Assembly: GCF_024713975.1 (NCBI RefSeq)
Contig: NC_091113.1
Span: 458,501-522,500, forward strand
Reading direction: 5' to 3'
Source: Paralichthys olivaceus
Taxonomy: Eukaryota > Chordata > Actinopteri > Pleuronectiformes > Paralichthyidae
Length of the DNA stretch: 64,000 nucleotides
Shown in pieces: positions 13,209 through 22,975 of the stretch. How positions within the stretch are numbered: position 1 is the first letter of the stretch; each line of letters starts with the position of its first letter. The notes beneath the pieces were generated by a model, which saw only the letters and a list, made by a program, of their open reading frames with translations, made no database searches and had not been told where the DNA came from. Position numbers and translations under genes: made by a program.

Positions 13209-13253
13209 GTTGATTGGTTGATTGGTTGATTGATTGGTTGATTGATTGATTGG

Positions 13254-13288
<35 letters not shown>

Positions 13289-13615
13289 ATTGGTTGATTG
13301 ATTGGTTGATTGATTGATTGGTTGCCTCTCTGTGTCTCTGTGTCAGTGTTGAGTCTTCAGGACCTCTGCTGTCGCTCCATCGTCTCCTGCACCCCCGTCC
13401 ACCTGGTGGATAATCTCCCCCTCCCGCTCGCTCTCAAGTCCCACCTCAAGTCCTTCTCTGTGGCCAACGGACTTAACACCCGCATGATGCACGGACGCTC
13501 CTACTCCGTCACCAAGAGGACCGGTGGGACGCTGGTGAAAAAACCCAAATTGATCAGGGCGCCACCGCTGAGCCCGTTGGCACAGAGCTGCAGAAACAGC
13601 TGTAAAATCTCCTAA
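5820..13615 (+). CDS. rab40b: Rab40B, Rab-family GTPase with SOCS box
   Basis: Substrate receptor of a Cullin-5 ubiquitin ligase: the Rab-like domain selects targets and the SOCS box binds elongin/Cul5. Coding exons: 5820-5958, 8243-8303, 10280-10340, 10866-10943, 11598-11820 and 13347-13615, giving 276 residues with every join in frame. The P-loop GDSDVGKG is at about 20-27. The switch II motif is DTSGQGRF rather than the usual Rab DTAGQE, and the guanine-binding motif is GNRLHL; both are hallmarks of the Rab40 group. The SOCS box starts at about residue 188 ([20 protein letters not shown]). The C-terminus CKIS is a possible prenylation site. [20 protein letters not shown] and [16 protein letters not shown] favour RAB40B over RAB40C. 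Introns are dominated by tandem repeats. The last coding base of exon 5 abuts a minisatellite. Confidence 0.95.
5964..6242. repeat. GA-rich imperfect tandem repeat in rab40b intron 1
   Basis: Imperfect GAGAGAGTGAGGGGGTGAGTGTGAG-type repeats start a few bases after the exon 1 donor (GTGAGTGGGG) and continue for about 280 bp. This is a purine-rich strand that could form triplex or G-rich structures. Confidence 0.9.
6245..6748. repeat. 27-bp AT-rich minisatellite in rab40b intron 1
   Basis: About 17 copies of a 27-bp unit (ATCTATGTATATATCTATAA...), with variants TATTATATA and two shortened units. Because 27 is a multiple of three and the unit has no stop on the minus strand, a spurious 271-residue frame (YIIDIYIDL repeated) crosses it. 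Confidence 0.95.
7058..7160. repeat. 18-bp tandem repeat in rab40b intron 1
   Basis: Five to six copies of GGTCGGCTGAAGTTTAGT, one with TTTGT. Short, uniform and apparently young. Confidence 0.9.
7505..8212. repeat. GTGTGTTACA-type array and (TG)n before rab40b exon 2
   Basis: Cryptic repeat of GTGTGTTACAGTGTGTGTG from 7505 to about 8000. After about 130 bp of other sequence comes a (TG)n run of about 36 units at 8143-8212, ending 30 bp before the acceptor of rab40b exon 2. Confidence 0.95.
8447..8460. promoter_or_regulatory. RFX X-box-like palindrome in rab40b intron 2
   Basis: GTAACCATAGCAAC, equal to GTTGCTATGGTTAC on the minus strand, fits the RFX X-box half-sites with correct spacing. 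Functional relevance is not shown by sequence alone. Confidence 0.45.
8699..9023. repeat. GAGACACACA-type tandem array in rab40b intron 2
   Basis: Imperfect decamer-like units GAGACACACA and CTGAGAGACA over about 320 bp. Open frames on the minus strand (CVSLSV-like) are repeat artefacts. Confidence 0.95.
9120..9352. repeat. GTGTGTGAGTGTCT-type tandem array in rab40b intron 2
   Basis: Imperfect GTGTGTGTGTCTGTGAGT units over about 230 bp. It is strand-complementary in type to the CACA-rich array 100 bp upstream, so the intron transcript could fold on itself. Confidence 0.9.
10463..10516. repeat. Two overlapping perfect palindromes in rab40b intron 3
   Basis: GTTCCTCG (10463-10470) and CGAGGAAC (10481-10488) form an 8-bp inverted repeat with a 10-nt loop. 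Overlapping it, 10486-10516 is a perfect 31-nt palindrome with 15-bp arms (AACATATGATTACGT) around one base. Neither is a simple repeat. Confidence 0.85.
10960..11120. repeat. AT-rich tandem repeat in rab40b intron 4
   Basis: Repeats of ATCAATAATAAATCATATATA begin about 17 bp after the exon 4 donor. Confidence 0.85.
11821..12604. repeat. 24-bp minisatellite starting at the rab40b exon 5 donor
   Basis: About 33 copies of a 24-bp unit (GGGAACATACATACGTGTCA...) plus 20-bp variants lacking one ATAC. The array begins within a few bases of the exon 5 donor (AAAG|GTCTGC). No plus-strand frame is closed, so the exon 5 frame stays open to 12611. This is a possible read-through protein if the intron were retained, but the normal splice to exon 6 restores the conserved SOCS box. 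Confidence 0.95.
13028..13324. repeat. (TTGA/TTGG)n tetranucleotide array before rab40b exon 6
   Basis: About 300 bp of TTGATTGATTGG units ending about 22 bp before the acceptor of the last rab40b exon. Confidence 0.95.
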
Positions 13616-15440
13616 CAGCTGGACGCACGCGTGTGTTGTCAGTGAACGCACCAACGCCTGGTTTCTACATGATGAGATTCATGACTCCAGGAACTGATTT
13701 GTTTCTTAAAACTGAGTTTCACTGGAATGAGCTGAGGGTCGACTCTGTTCGCTGGAACTAAACTACAATTTATAAGTTAAAAACCGTCAATGAAGTTTTT
13801 ATAAATCTGTTTGAAAATGGTTGTTTGATAATGTACATTGAATTTTGGTCTGTTTTGTTGTTTTGATATATTTTATACAGGAAATGACATCATGTCCAAA
13901 TCAACAGTAAACGTGTCGTAAAGCAACTTCATTATTCCACAGCCGCCATTTTGAATCTAATGTATAAAAGCCACTGCTGGAAAAAAAAATGAGATAAAAC
14001 ATATGATGAGACAAAGGTTTTAATAAGAAGTATTACAATAAAATATGCACATTAACTCAATCATAACATAATTCAGTTATGAAATATGATGTCAGTTATA
14101 ATTTGGGTGAAGTCAAACTTTATTCTCTTTGTCTCATTTTGACAATATTGCAACTTTTTTTCTTATCAAATTATTTTTTAAGTAATTTTAAATAATTAAA
14201 ATGTCAAAGAAACTTTTAAAATCAAATTAAAATCATAAAGTTAGAATTGTTAGTTTTATCAAAAGCTCCAGATTCTCACAGAATTCATTCTCAAAATGTT
14301 ACAAAATCTAAGCTTCAAATAATTCAGTTTTTTCTCAATCCAACATTTTTTTAAATAATTTTTTTAAACATCACAATTTCTTCAACCATTAATTAAACAC
14401 TAATTTTCTGAAAGAGGTTTTTTATCGTCGTGCAACTTTTTCATTCATCTTTTTTCCCTCAGAACGTTATGACTATTTCAAATTGGCTTCAATGCTGTCT
14501 CTCAGTCCCCGGGTGGAATTCTCCATTAACCACACGTTTTCTTCTTCCTCAGGATGTTTTCTACAAATGAACACAATGACACGCACACATTTGTACGTAT
14601 AAACTCTATGGACACTGTATTTTTGCACAATGAAAACAATGAATACATTTAAATCTTTGTGTCTGAGATGAAGTTTAACACTTTCTTTTACTTTGTGATC
14701 AGTTTTCAGGTCATCAAAGTCAAACCTGTTTTTTCAGACGCACACAGCTGCAGTATGTGAACAATATGTGAACGTATTGTAAATATGAATGTTTGATGAT
14801 GATTGAGAATCTGTGGATTTGTCTGAGCTGTTTTATCAGAGTTTAATAAGACGCACCTTCACAATAAATCTCTTACACACTTCCTGTGGTTTTAGATCAG
14901 CTACACAACAAAAACACAACATATCATTTTATTTATTCATTATTTATTCTGGGTTTGTCTCCTGATGAATCCAGAAATCTGACAGTGATGTTCAGGCAGA
15001 CTCCATTTAGTCATTTTTTTCTACAATTTCTGTATTTTTACATTTATTATTTCTATATTTCTACATGTTTTTACTTAGTTCTACATTTTGATATGCATTT
15101 ATTTATACCTGCAATTATTTGTTCATGTATGGATTTTTAAAATTCCTACATTTATATTTTAACTACAGTATTTCTGCATTACATTATATTGAAGTATAAT
15201 GTTGTAGTATATTGTATTATTTATATTCTAAGTGAATACTTGGAGCAGTTTATACCTGTGGTTTCTACAGCGGCTGCTCCCTCCGCTCCAGCAGGTGGCG
15301 CTGCTGAAGTGTTTGTTGCCACTTTGAAGGAAAAGGAGAAGAAGAGTTTGTTGTGGCGGTATGGCAGCTGGAGTGTGAAGCAGCAGAAGAAGAAAAACAA
15401 CAACAACAACAACAACATCTTGAAACGTGTTTAAAACGTT
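13616..15440. other. rab40b 3' UTR and intergenic region, no other gene seen
   Basis: AT-rich. Possible polyadenylation signals lie at about 14037 and 14863 (CAATAAATCTC). A strong CTCF-like motif (CCAGCAGGTGGCGCTG) is at 15288-15303, just upstream of the p4ha1 promoter, and a (CAA)n run lies near 15397. No coding frame was recognised. Confidence 0.55.
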
Positions 15441-15444
15441 AAAT

Positions 15445-15543
15445 CTTCCGGTTTTAGTCCAAATCGGACGTTTGTGGCGCTTCCGGTCAGATTCCCGTCA
15501 AACTGTTGGTTTCACCTGAGATCGATTCAGATCCACAGCGAAG
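15445..15543 (+). promoter_or_regulatory. Candidate p4ha1 promoter and noncoding exon 1
   Basis: Two ETS-type CTTCCGG motifs (15445-15451 and 15480-15486) are followed by a donor CGAAG|GTACCG (exon end 15543). The next acceptor on this strand, TGTCCTCAG ending at 16129, opens the exon with the p4ha1 ATG. This fits a TATA-less promoter with a short noncoding first exon, and is inferred. Confidence 0.45.
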
Positions 15544-15589
15544 GTACCGGTCAGCACACGGTTCTACTGTTCTACTGTAATACTGTAAT

Positions 15590-15962
15590 ACTTTACACTA
15601 TTACACAGGTATACTGTAATACTTTACACTATTACACAGGTATACTGTAATACTTTACACTATTACACAGGTATACTGTAATACTTCACAGTTCTACAGT
15701 CATACTTTAATACTTTACAGTTTTACACAGTAATATTTTTACACATGTATACTGATACACGTATCTCTGTATCACAGTACTTTCAGGTTTACTCACTTGG
15801 ACACACACACACACACACACTCACCTGGACAGACACGCCTAGACACACTCACCTGGACACACTCACCTGGACACACTCACCTGGACACACACACCTGGAC
15901 ACACACACCTGGACACACACACCTGGACACACTCACCTGGACACACACACCTGGACAGACAC
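15590..15962. repeat. 31-bp and 12-bp tandem repeats in the p4ha1 5' intron
   Basis: Three to four copies of a 31-bp ATACTGTAATACTTTACACT unit lie at about 15590-15690. A CACCTGGACACA 12-mer array follows at about 15797-15962. Confidence 0.85.
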
Positions 15963-16134
15963 TAGAGTATTTTGTCTCACTGATGATCAGATGTATTGTA
16001 TAGCACTAATCTGCTGTAAGGACCTCTGGGTTGTTTACAGAGACGATCCAGAGCTTCCAGTCGTATATGAAGAGAAACCCAGATGTATTGAACCATGACT
16101 GATCTGTGTCTCCGTGTCTCTGTCCTCAGACTGA

Positions 16135-16429
16135 ATGGCGCGGTGCTGGTGGTTTCTGATCCACTGTCTCCTCCTCGCTTCATCCTTCGCTCACAATGAC
16201 TTCTTCACCTCCATCGGTGAGTTTCTGTCCTGATACAATGAATCACTGACATGAAAACACACACGTCCCCTCTGCTCACATGGAGGAGGTGGAATTCACC
16301 ATCTACATTGCAGCCAGCCACCAGGGGGCGATCAAGATGATAAGGTTTAACTTTCAGGAGGCGTCATGTCGTCCATCTTTATTTACAGTGTGATTTAATG
16401 CCATTACAGTTCAAGTGTGTGTGTGTGTG

Positions 16430-16473
<44 letters not shown>

Positions 16474-17058
16474 CAGGTCAGATGACCGACCTGCTGTTCA
16501 CAGAGAAGGACCTGGTCACGTCTCTGAAGGACTACATCCGAGCGGAGGAGAACAAACTGGAGAAAATAAAAAAGTGCGACATTTTATTTTATAGGCAACA
16601 ACTTGGTTTAAGAAAAGTGATTAGATTTTCTTTAATTAAACTCCAGTGTGATGTCGAGCAACAATTAAAAGTTAGACTCTGAGTAAAGGAACCTTTTTGA
16701 ATCAAAGAGTTTTTGTTCCTGGTTGAACCTGTTTCTGAAGAACTGTCTCAGTCTGGTACCAAACAAAACTCACGTTCAGGTTTGACTCAAACTTTATCAG
16801 CCCAAAGATTTAAAAATAGTCCCGTTGTGTTTGTGCTGCAGGTGAAAGACGAGTCATGTGTATCGTATCTAAAGCGTGTTGTCTGTCTGTGTGTGTCTGT
16901 GTGTAGATGGACTCATAAACTAGACGTCCTCTCAGCTGCTGCCACTCAGGACCCTGAGGGTTTCCTGGGACACCCGGTGAACGCCTTCAAGCTGATGAAG
17001 AGACTCAACACTGAGTGGGCGGAGCTGGAGAGTCTGGTGCTGACGGACGTGTCTGATG

Positions 17059-17094
<36 letters not shown>

Positions 17095-18953
17095 ACACAC
17101 AGACACACAGCGGGACAGCAGCAGCCTCAGTGTGTGTGTGTGTGTGTGTGTGTGTGTTGCAGCGTTCATCTCTAACCTCACCATCCAGAGGCAGCACTTC
17201 CCAAACGATGACGACCAGACGGGAGCCGCCAAAGCTCTGATGAGGCTTCAGGACACGTACCAGCTCGACACCGACACCATCTCCACCGGACAGCTGCCAG
17301 GTCGGCACCATGTTTCTATCCAAACCACCTGAGATCAAAGTCACTCGAGATGAGCTGAACAAAGGGAAAAAGTCTGAATTGATTTAACATCTTTTGATTG
17401 ATTTCAATAACAAACGAGTGTCGACAATAAATAAAGAGAAAAACTAAACCATAAACACAATTTAACTTTCAGCTACAAAGTGAAGCAGTTTGACATAAAG
17501 TCGTAATATTCAAAGAGAAACTATGTCACCTTCAGAAGTGGATTTGATATTTTAACAGGAAGTAGTTTGACCTTGAGTTATCTCTGTTTACTCTTTGTAC
17601 TTTAGTTAAAACTGGTGTCGGCCTCAGATCAGTGAATTCAGGGAGTCGAGCTTTAGTGTTTCCAGCAGAAGTTTCCTGCTGTGGTCTAACGTCATCGGTC
17701 CATTTAAAAGTTCGACATATTTTCCTCCTCTCTCTGTTTCCTGCTCAGGCTCGTCCTCGGCCACTTCGCACCAGAGTCATCTGACGGTGGACGACTGCTA
17801 CGACCTTGGGAAGGTGGCGTACTCGGAGGCGGACTATTACCACACGGAGGTTTGGATGATCCAGGCCCTGAAGCAGCTGGACCAGGGAGAGACGTCCAGG
17901 GCCGTGGACGCCGTCACCATCCTGGACTACCTGAGCTTCTCAGTGTACCAGCAGGGGGAGCTGGAGAGGGCGCTGGAGTTCACAAAGAGGCTGCTTGAGC
18001 TCGGTCGGTAGCGACTCACATGACACCTTTCTGAAATATGTGTTTATATTGAGCTTCAGTCGTTTACGACCTCTGTGATGATTCTGTGTTTAGATGCGAC
18101 GCACCAGCGAGCGAACGGGAACCTGAAGTACTTTGAGTACCAGCTGGCCAAGCAGAAGAAGATGGAGGAGGCCGAGGGGAGGGAGACGAGGGAGACGAGG
18201 GATCGACCTGACGATTACCTGCCGGAGAGGAAGAGCTACGAGCAGCTGTGTCGAGGCGAAGGCATCAGGATGGTGAGGAGAGAAAAAAACCATGAACACA
18301 CGTTCTTCATCTTCACACTCAGTCTGATCATCTTTCTGTCAGACGCCGCGCAGGCAGAGCCGCCTCTTCTGCCGTTACTACGACAACAGCCGCCACCCGA
18401 GGTACGTAATTGGTCCGGTGAAGCAGGAAGACGAGTGGGACCGCCCCCGCATCGTACGCTATCATGACATCGTGTCGGACAAAGAGATGCAGAAGGTGAA
18501 GGAGCTGGCGAAACCCAGGGTGAGTGGAACTGAAGCTGCAGCGGTGAGCACAAAGAAACTCATCTGTGTCCAGTCGCTCTGAGTTTCCCTGTAACTCTCA
18601 GCCCATTGGCTCCACAGCTGCGTCGAGCGACCATCTCCAACCCCGTGACCGGCGTCCTGGAGACGGCCCACTACCGCATCAGTAAGAGGTAAGAGCTTCC
18701 GGAGGGGGAGACGACAGAAAACCCCTCTCCTAACCTGTCTCCCCCTCTCTATCTGTGTGTGTCTCTCTCTCTCTGTCTCTCTGTGTGTGTGTTTCTGTCT
18801 CTCTCTCTCTGTCTTTCTGTCTCTGTCTCTCTGTCTCTGTCTCTCTCTTTCTGTCTCTCTGTGTGTGTGTTTCTGTCTCTCTCTCTCTGTCTTTCTGTCT
18901 CTGTCTCTCTGTCTCTGTCTCTCTCTTTCTGTCTCTCTCTCTCTGTCTTTCTG

Positions 18954-18986
<33 letters not shown>

Positions 18987-21257
18987 GTCCCTCGCTCTCT
19001 GTAACTCTCTGTGATTGGTGCGGTAGCTCAGACGTGCCACGGTGCATGACCCTCACAGAAGTTCAGTCTGAATCGAATGATCTGCTGAGGCGACGAACAC
19101 GAGAACATCTGTAAATCAACACTATTTAAATTTTCCATCTTAAAGAAGAAGTTTGATCAGAGTCAGATCCTGACGTGGACGAGTTCGATTAAATCATCTG
19201 AAAAGTGAATGTGATCGTTGAAGGTTCAGTTTTCTGGATGAAATCTTTGTCTAAAACTCAGACTGTGACGTTCGTCACTTCCAGGTGAACGCAGGTCGTC
19301 CACCACAGTCACAGATATAAAATCCATCTCCGTCTGTATCTGTGTCCTCCTGCTCGTCCTCCTGCTCGTCCTCCTGCTCGTCCTCCTGCTCGTCCTCCTG
19401 CTCGTCCTGCTGCTCTCTGGCCTCCGTGTGCCGGTTTGTTTCTATGACGCTTGGTGTGATCAATCTTCTTCCTCCTGTCTCCTCTCAGCGCCTGGCTCGG
19501 AGCCCATGAGCATCCAGTGGTGGACCAGATCAACCAGAGGATCGAGGACATCACGGGTCTGGACGTCACCACGGCCGAGGACCTGCAGGTAACGCTCGCC
19601 CGGTTGAACGATGACGTGTTCTCTTGAGTCAGCTGCAGCTCCTGTGTCACCGTGGAAACACTTTCAAACTATTAAAAGAACAAATGGTTTGTTGATGATT
19701 AAATTCATCAATAGATTTGTATTTGCTGTCAAACTGCAGAAATCAAATTCTCGTGTTTCTTTTATTCAGTAAGTACTTGACAAAGATTTAAAGATTTAGG
19801 TGTCGGAGTAAAATCCTCACCAGAAACTTGATTCAGCTCATGGTTGTATTTTGTGTCTGTGTTTATTTACTGCGTGTGCGCAGGTTGCTAACTATGGTGT
19901 CGGAGGACAGTACGAGCCTCATTTTGACTTTGGACGGGTAAATATGAAACTTTATGTATTTAAATTTTTATTGTTGCTTCATAACTAAACTCACACAGAT
20001 CAGATCAGATGATAAACTCTTGTAATGTGGTTTTATTCAGTTCTGCTGCTGGAGGTTACTTTTCTTCAAGATGAATCAGCTGATTATTGGACAGAGTTAC
20101 TCACCTGATCCTGTTTGAATCTAAAATAAAAACCATAACATCCATTCTTCTTTTGGGAAAAATGATGAATTCTCTTTGAGCTGAGATTTGAGATATGAAG
20201 CGTTTGAAGATTCTCCAGGAAATGACATCACAGGAAGAAGAAGAAGTGTTTCCTTTATATAAAGTCTAAGACGTAGACACGGGGAACTTTTCGCTCCGAC
20301 ACGCAGGTTGACCCACTGACCTGTTGACCCACTGACCTGTTGACCCACTGACCTGTTGTCCTGATTTTGCAGAAGGACGAACCGGACGCGTTCAAGGAGC
20401 TGGGGACAGGAAACAGAATCGCTACGTGGCTTCTTTACGTCAGTGAGCGTCTCTGTGAGTTTTCACGTGTTCGGCTGCTGCAGCTCAGACTCATTAAGCC
20501 TCTGATTCTTCTGCTGCAGATGAGCGACGTGCAGGCAGGGGGCGCCACAGTCTTCACTGATGTCCGAGCTGCCATCTGGCCCAAAAAGGTGCCGTTCACT
20601 CCCAAAGATCAAAGTAGACGAGATGAGACGTAGCGTGAATTAGTTTTGTGTTAATTCAAAGTTTTTATTGTTGGTTTTGTAATTTACATCATTTAAAGAT
20701 TTGTTTCAGAAATAAAAGAAATACATCAATTTCTATTGATAATTAATAAAAGTTAAACTGACGTCAAACAAAAATAAACTTTAAGAGAAAAAAACGTAAT
20801 AAAAAAAAGTAAATTATTGATCGATCATAAAAAAGACAAAAGTTTCTGGTTCCAGCTTCTGAAAGAAAAAGATCTTTGAGACTCATCCGTCGATCAGGAG
20901 AATAATCGATAATGGAACTAGTTTTTATTCTTTAATGAGTTGATGCTTGACTTGATTATTGATTATTGGTTATCAGAGGATCTAGAAATGAATTGACGGA
21001 TGTTGGTGCGTCCTCAGGGGACGGCAGTGTTCTGGTACAATCTGTACCCCAGCGGTGACGGAGACTATCGGACCAGACACGCCGCCTGTCCGGTTCTCGT
21101 TGGAAACAAGTGGGGTGAGGTCGTCAATCCTGTGTTGGAGTTTTACTTTGTTCGAGATGAGTCTCACGCTGTCTTTGTCTCTGCAGTGTCTAATAAGTGG
21201 ATCCATGAACGAGGACAGGAGTTCAGGAGACGCTGTGGCCTTCAGGAGACGGACTGA
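16135..21257 (+). CDS. p4ha1: Prolyl 4-hydroxylase subunit alpha-1
   Basis: Catalytic subunit of the ER collagen prolyl 4-hydroxylase (alpha2-beta2 with PDI), using Fe(II), 2-oxoglutarate and ascorbate. Coding exons: 16135-16216, 16477-16573, 16907-17058, 17163-17300, 17749-18003, 18094-18272, 18343-18519, 18618-18688, 19489-19588, 19884-19937, 20373-20438, 20520-20588, 21018-21114 and 21187-21257, giving 535 residues (human about 534). A signal peptide (about 1-18) ends before HNDFFTSIG. The dimerisation and peptide-binding TPR regions include [17 protein letters not shown]. The catalytic domain has Fe ligands H430, D432 (EPHFDF) and H501 (TRHAACP), and 2-oxoglutarate lysine K511 (VGNKW). 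The C-terminus [15 protein letters not shown] is conserved. [18 protein letters not shown] marks P4HA1 rather than P4HA2. Only one of the two mutually exclusive 71-bp exons is intact (ATISNP type, 18618-18688). Confidence 0.95.
16267..16391 (+). mobile_element. Dispersed short repeat copy in p4ha1 intron
   Basis: Carries ACATGGAGGAGG, GCAGCCAGCCACCAGGGGGC, GATCAAGATG and CATGTCGTCCATCTTTATTT in the same order as the copies at 4783-4910 and 61973-62070. It lies inside the intron before exon 16477-16573. Confidence 0.7.
16419..16476 (+). repeat. (TG)n in place of a polypyrimidine tract before a p4ha1 exon
   Basis: About 25 TG units run directly into TTTCAG at the acceptor of exon 16477. Only three T residues and one C lie between the TG run and the AG. 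A short ACACACAC block lies at about 16258, near the 5' end of the same intron. Confidence 0.9.
17059..17162 (+). repeat. 104-bp p4ha1 intron with complementary (CA)n and (TG)n ends
   Basis: The intron begins GTACACACAC with a CA-rich tract to about 17109 and ends with a (TG)n tract (about 17130-17157) followed by TTGCAG. The two tracts are complementary, so the donor and acceptor can be drawn together by a long RNA stem with a loop of about 20-30 nt. The polypyrimidine tract is almost absent. Confidence 0.9.
18755..19000. repeat. CTCTGTCT-rich tandem array in p4ha1 intron
   Basis: Imperfect CTCTCTGTCTTTCTGTCTCTG repeats in the intron after exon 18618-18688. Frames across it on either strand are artefacts. 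Confidence 0.9.
19027..19053 (+). pseudogene. Relic of the alternative (second) 71-bp exon of p4ha1
   Basis: Right after an acceptor-like GCGGTAG, nine codons read LRRATVHDP, the start of the known alternative P4HA1 exon (LSRATVHDPETGK... in mammals). They are in the expected phase 0 and lie in the intron following the intact exon that starts LRRATISNP. Homology then fades: the frame reaches TGA six codons later, and no donor lies at the expected 71-bp position (19097/19098). The exon is therefore broken and could not be used as a normal mutually exclusive exon. Confidence 0.7.
19328..19410. repeat. 12-bp GTCCTCCTGCTC tandem repeat in p4ha1 intron
   Basis: Six to seven near-identical copies of CTCGTCCTCCTG about 80 bp before the acceptor of exon 19489-19588. 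Confidence 0.9.
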
Positions 21258-21579
21258 CGACTCGTCCTCCTCGTCCTCCTCGTCCTCGGGCTGCTGAGTC
21301 TGTGGCTGCACTTGTGATCCGACACGTTTATTTTTATCTCCGTGTGAGAGCCTGTGGACGTGGTCGACCTCCACTGACTTTTCATAAGCTGATAGTCAGA
21401 ATGAAGTTTCCAGATCTTCCATCATCAAACGTTCAAGGTTTGATGACTCGAATAATAACTTCAGCAGCTGAGACAGACAGGAAACTGAAACACGGCAGGT
21501 TTTAATGTAGATTAACCCTTTCACAATAAGAGACTGAAAGAGCAATATCTTCGTCTGAGACGTTTTCTCACTGAGCAGC

Positions 21580-21843
21580 TTCACGTGTCTTCACGTGTCT
21601 TCATGTGTCTCCGTGTGTCTTCATGTGTCTTCGTGTGTCTCTGTGTGTCTCCATGTGTCTTCATGTGTCTTCATGTGTCTACATGTGTCTTCATGTGTCT
21701 CCATGTGTCTCCATGTGTCTCCATGTGTCTTCATGTGTCTACATGTGTCTTCATGTGTCTCTGTGTGTCTCCATGTGTCTTCATGTGTCTCCATGTGTCT
21801 TCATGTGTCTCCATGTGTCTTCATGTGTCTTCATGTGTCTTCA
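21580..21843. repeat. 10-bp TCATGTGTCT array in p4ha1 3' flank
   Basis: About 26 copies of TC(A/C/G)TGTGTCT-type decamers. All plus-strand frames are open across it, but the product would be a simple CVSxCLHVS repeat with no family support. Confidence 0.95.
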
Positions 21844-22126
21844 AACAAACAAAACGAAAGAAACACAAAATTTTAAAAATCCAAAGTAGCTCAGTGACGA
21901 TGACTCAGCAAATTCTTTATATATTATCACATTATATTTGAATTAAAGAGTAAATTCTATTTTATATTTAAATGTGGAGCATCAGTAGGTTTGATTGATA
22001 ATTAACAGATGTTGTTCAGCCCCCCCCCCCCCCCCACCAATACACTGAGTGTTATCATGAAATCATTTCAGCCCCGAGGTCGTTAACTCTGCAGCAAACA
22101 CAGATAAACACTGACATGCAGACCAG

Positions 22127-22165
<39 letters not shown>

Positions 22166-22529
22166 GACACACACACACACACGCCCATCACTCGTCTCAG
22201 TTTAATCTTCATTTTAACAGTTGTCACATGAAGCAGCACAAGTTCAGATATTCATAAAATCAGTTTTGACTACATGTTTCTGCTTCATTCAAACTTTTAA
22301 AGAAATAAAAATCTGATTTAAAGAATTTAAACCTTTCAGAGAAACTTTACTTACTGATCAGACTCTTCTGTCTTCATATGAAATATTAAAGCTACAACCA
22401 GCAGCTCGTTAGCGTAGCTTAGCTTAAAGACTGAAAACTGGTGGAAAGTGTGAGCCTCCGTCTGTCCAATAGAAACTCACCTGTCAGACCCTGAACACAA
22501 CCTGAAGGTCGGACGACTCGTTTACACTC

Positions 22530-22705
22530 ATGTTCATGTTCTAGACCTGAACAGTTTCATGTTCATGTTCTAGACCTGGACAGGTTCATGTCCATGTTCT
22601 AGACCTGAACAGTTTCATGTTCTAGACCTGAACAGTTTCATGTTCATGTTCTAGACCTGAACAGGTTCATGTTCATGTTCTAGACCTGAACAGGTTCATG
22701 TCCAC
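22530..22705. repeat. TTCATGTTCTAGACCTGAAC tandem repeat
   Basis: Five to six copies of units built from GTTCATGTTCTAGACCTGAA CAG with 23- and 32-bp spacing. TTCTAGACCTGAA and CATG blocks recur with few changes. Confidence 0.85.
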
Positions 22706-22822
22706 TCACAATCCCACAATGCAATGCTCCACATTTTACAGAGGGAACGTTACGATGACCGGTGTCTAAAACTGAGTCTGTAAACGAGCGACGGTCGATT
22801 TCAGCGAAACACTCAAATATTC

Positions 22823-22975
22823 ACCATAAATCAAGATGGACGACATGACGGCTGGGTGGCCCCCTGGTGGCTGGATGCAGTATAGGTCACATATACAAGA
22901 TGGCAGCGTTCAAATCCCAGATGTTTGAGCTTCATTTCTGGAGGTGAAGTGTCGTCCATCTTTATTCACAGTCTG
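22823..22975. mobile_element. Foldback pair of the dispersed short repeat
   Basis: A minus-orientation part (AAATCAAGATGGACGACATG..., core GCCCCCTGGTGGCTGG) at 22823-22895 is followed at about 22925-22975 by a plus-orientation end (GTGTCGTCCATCTTTATTCA). The two outer ends are inverted copies of each other, giving a foldback arrangement not seen in the other copies. Confidence 0.65.

Noticed and set aside
21585-21941. Cys/Val-rich open frames after p4ha1
   Set aside because: Decamer repeat without stops in any plus frame; no start context or homology.
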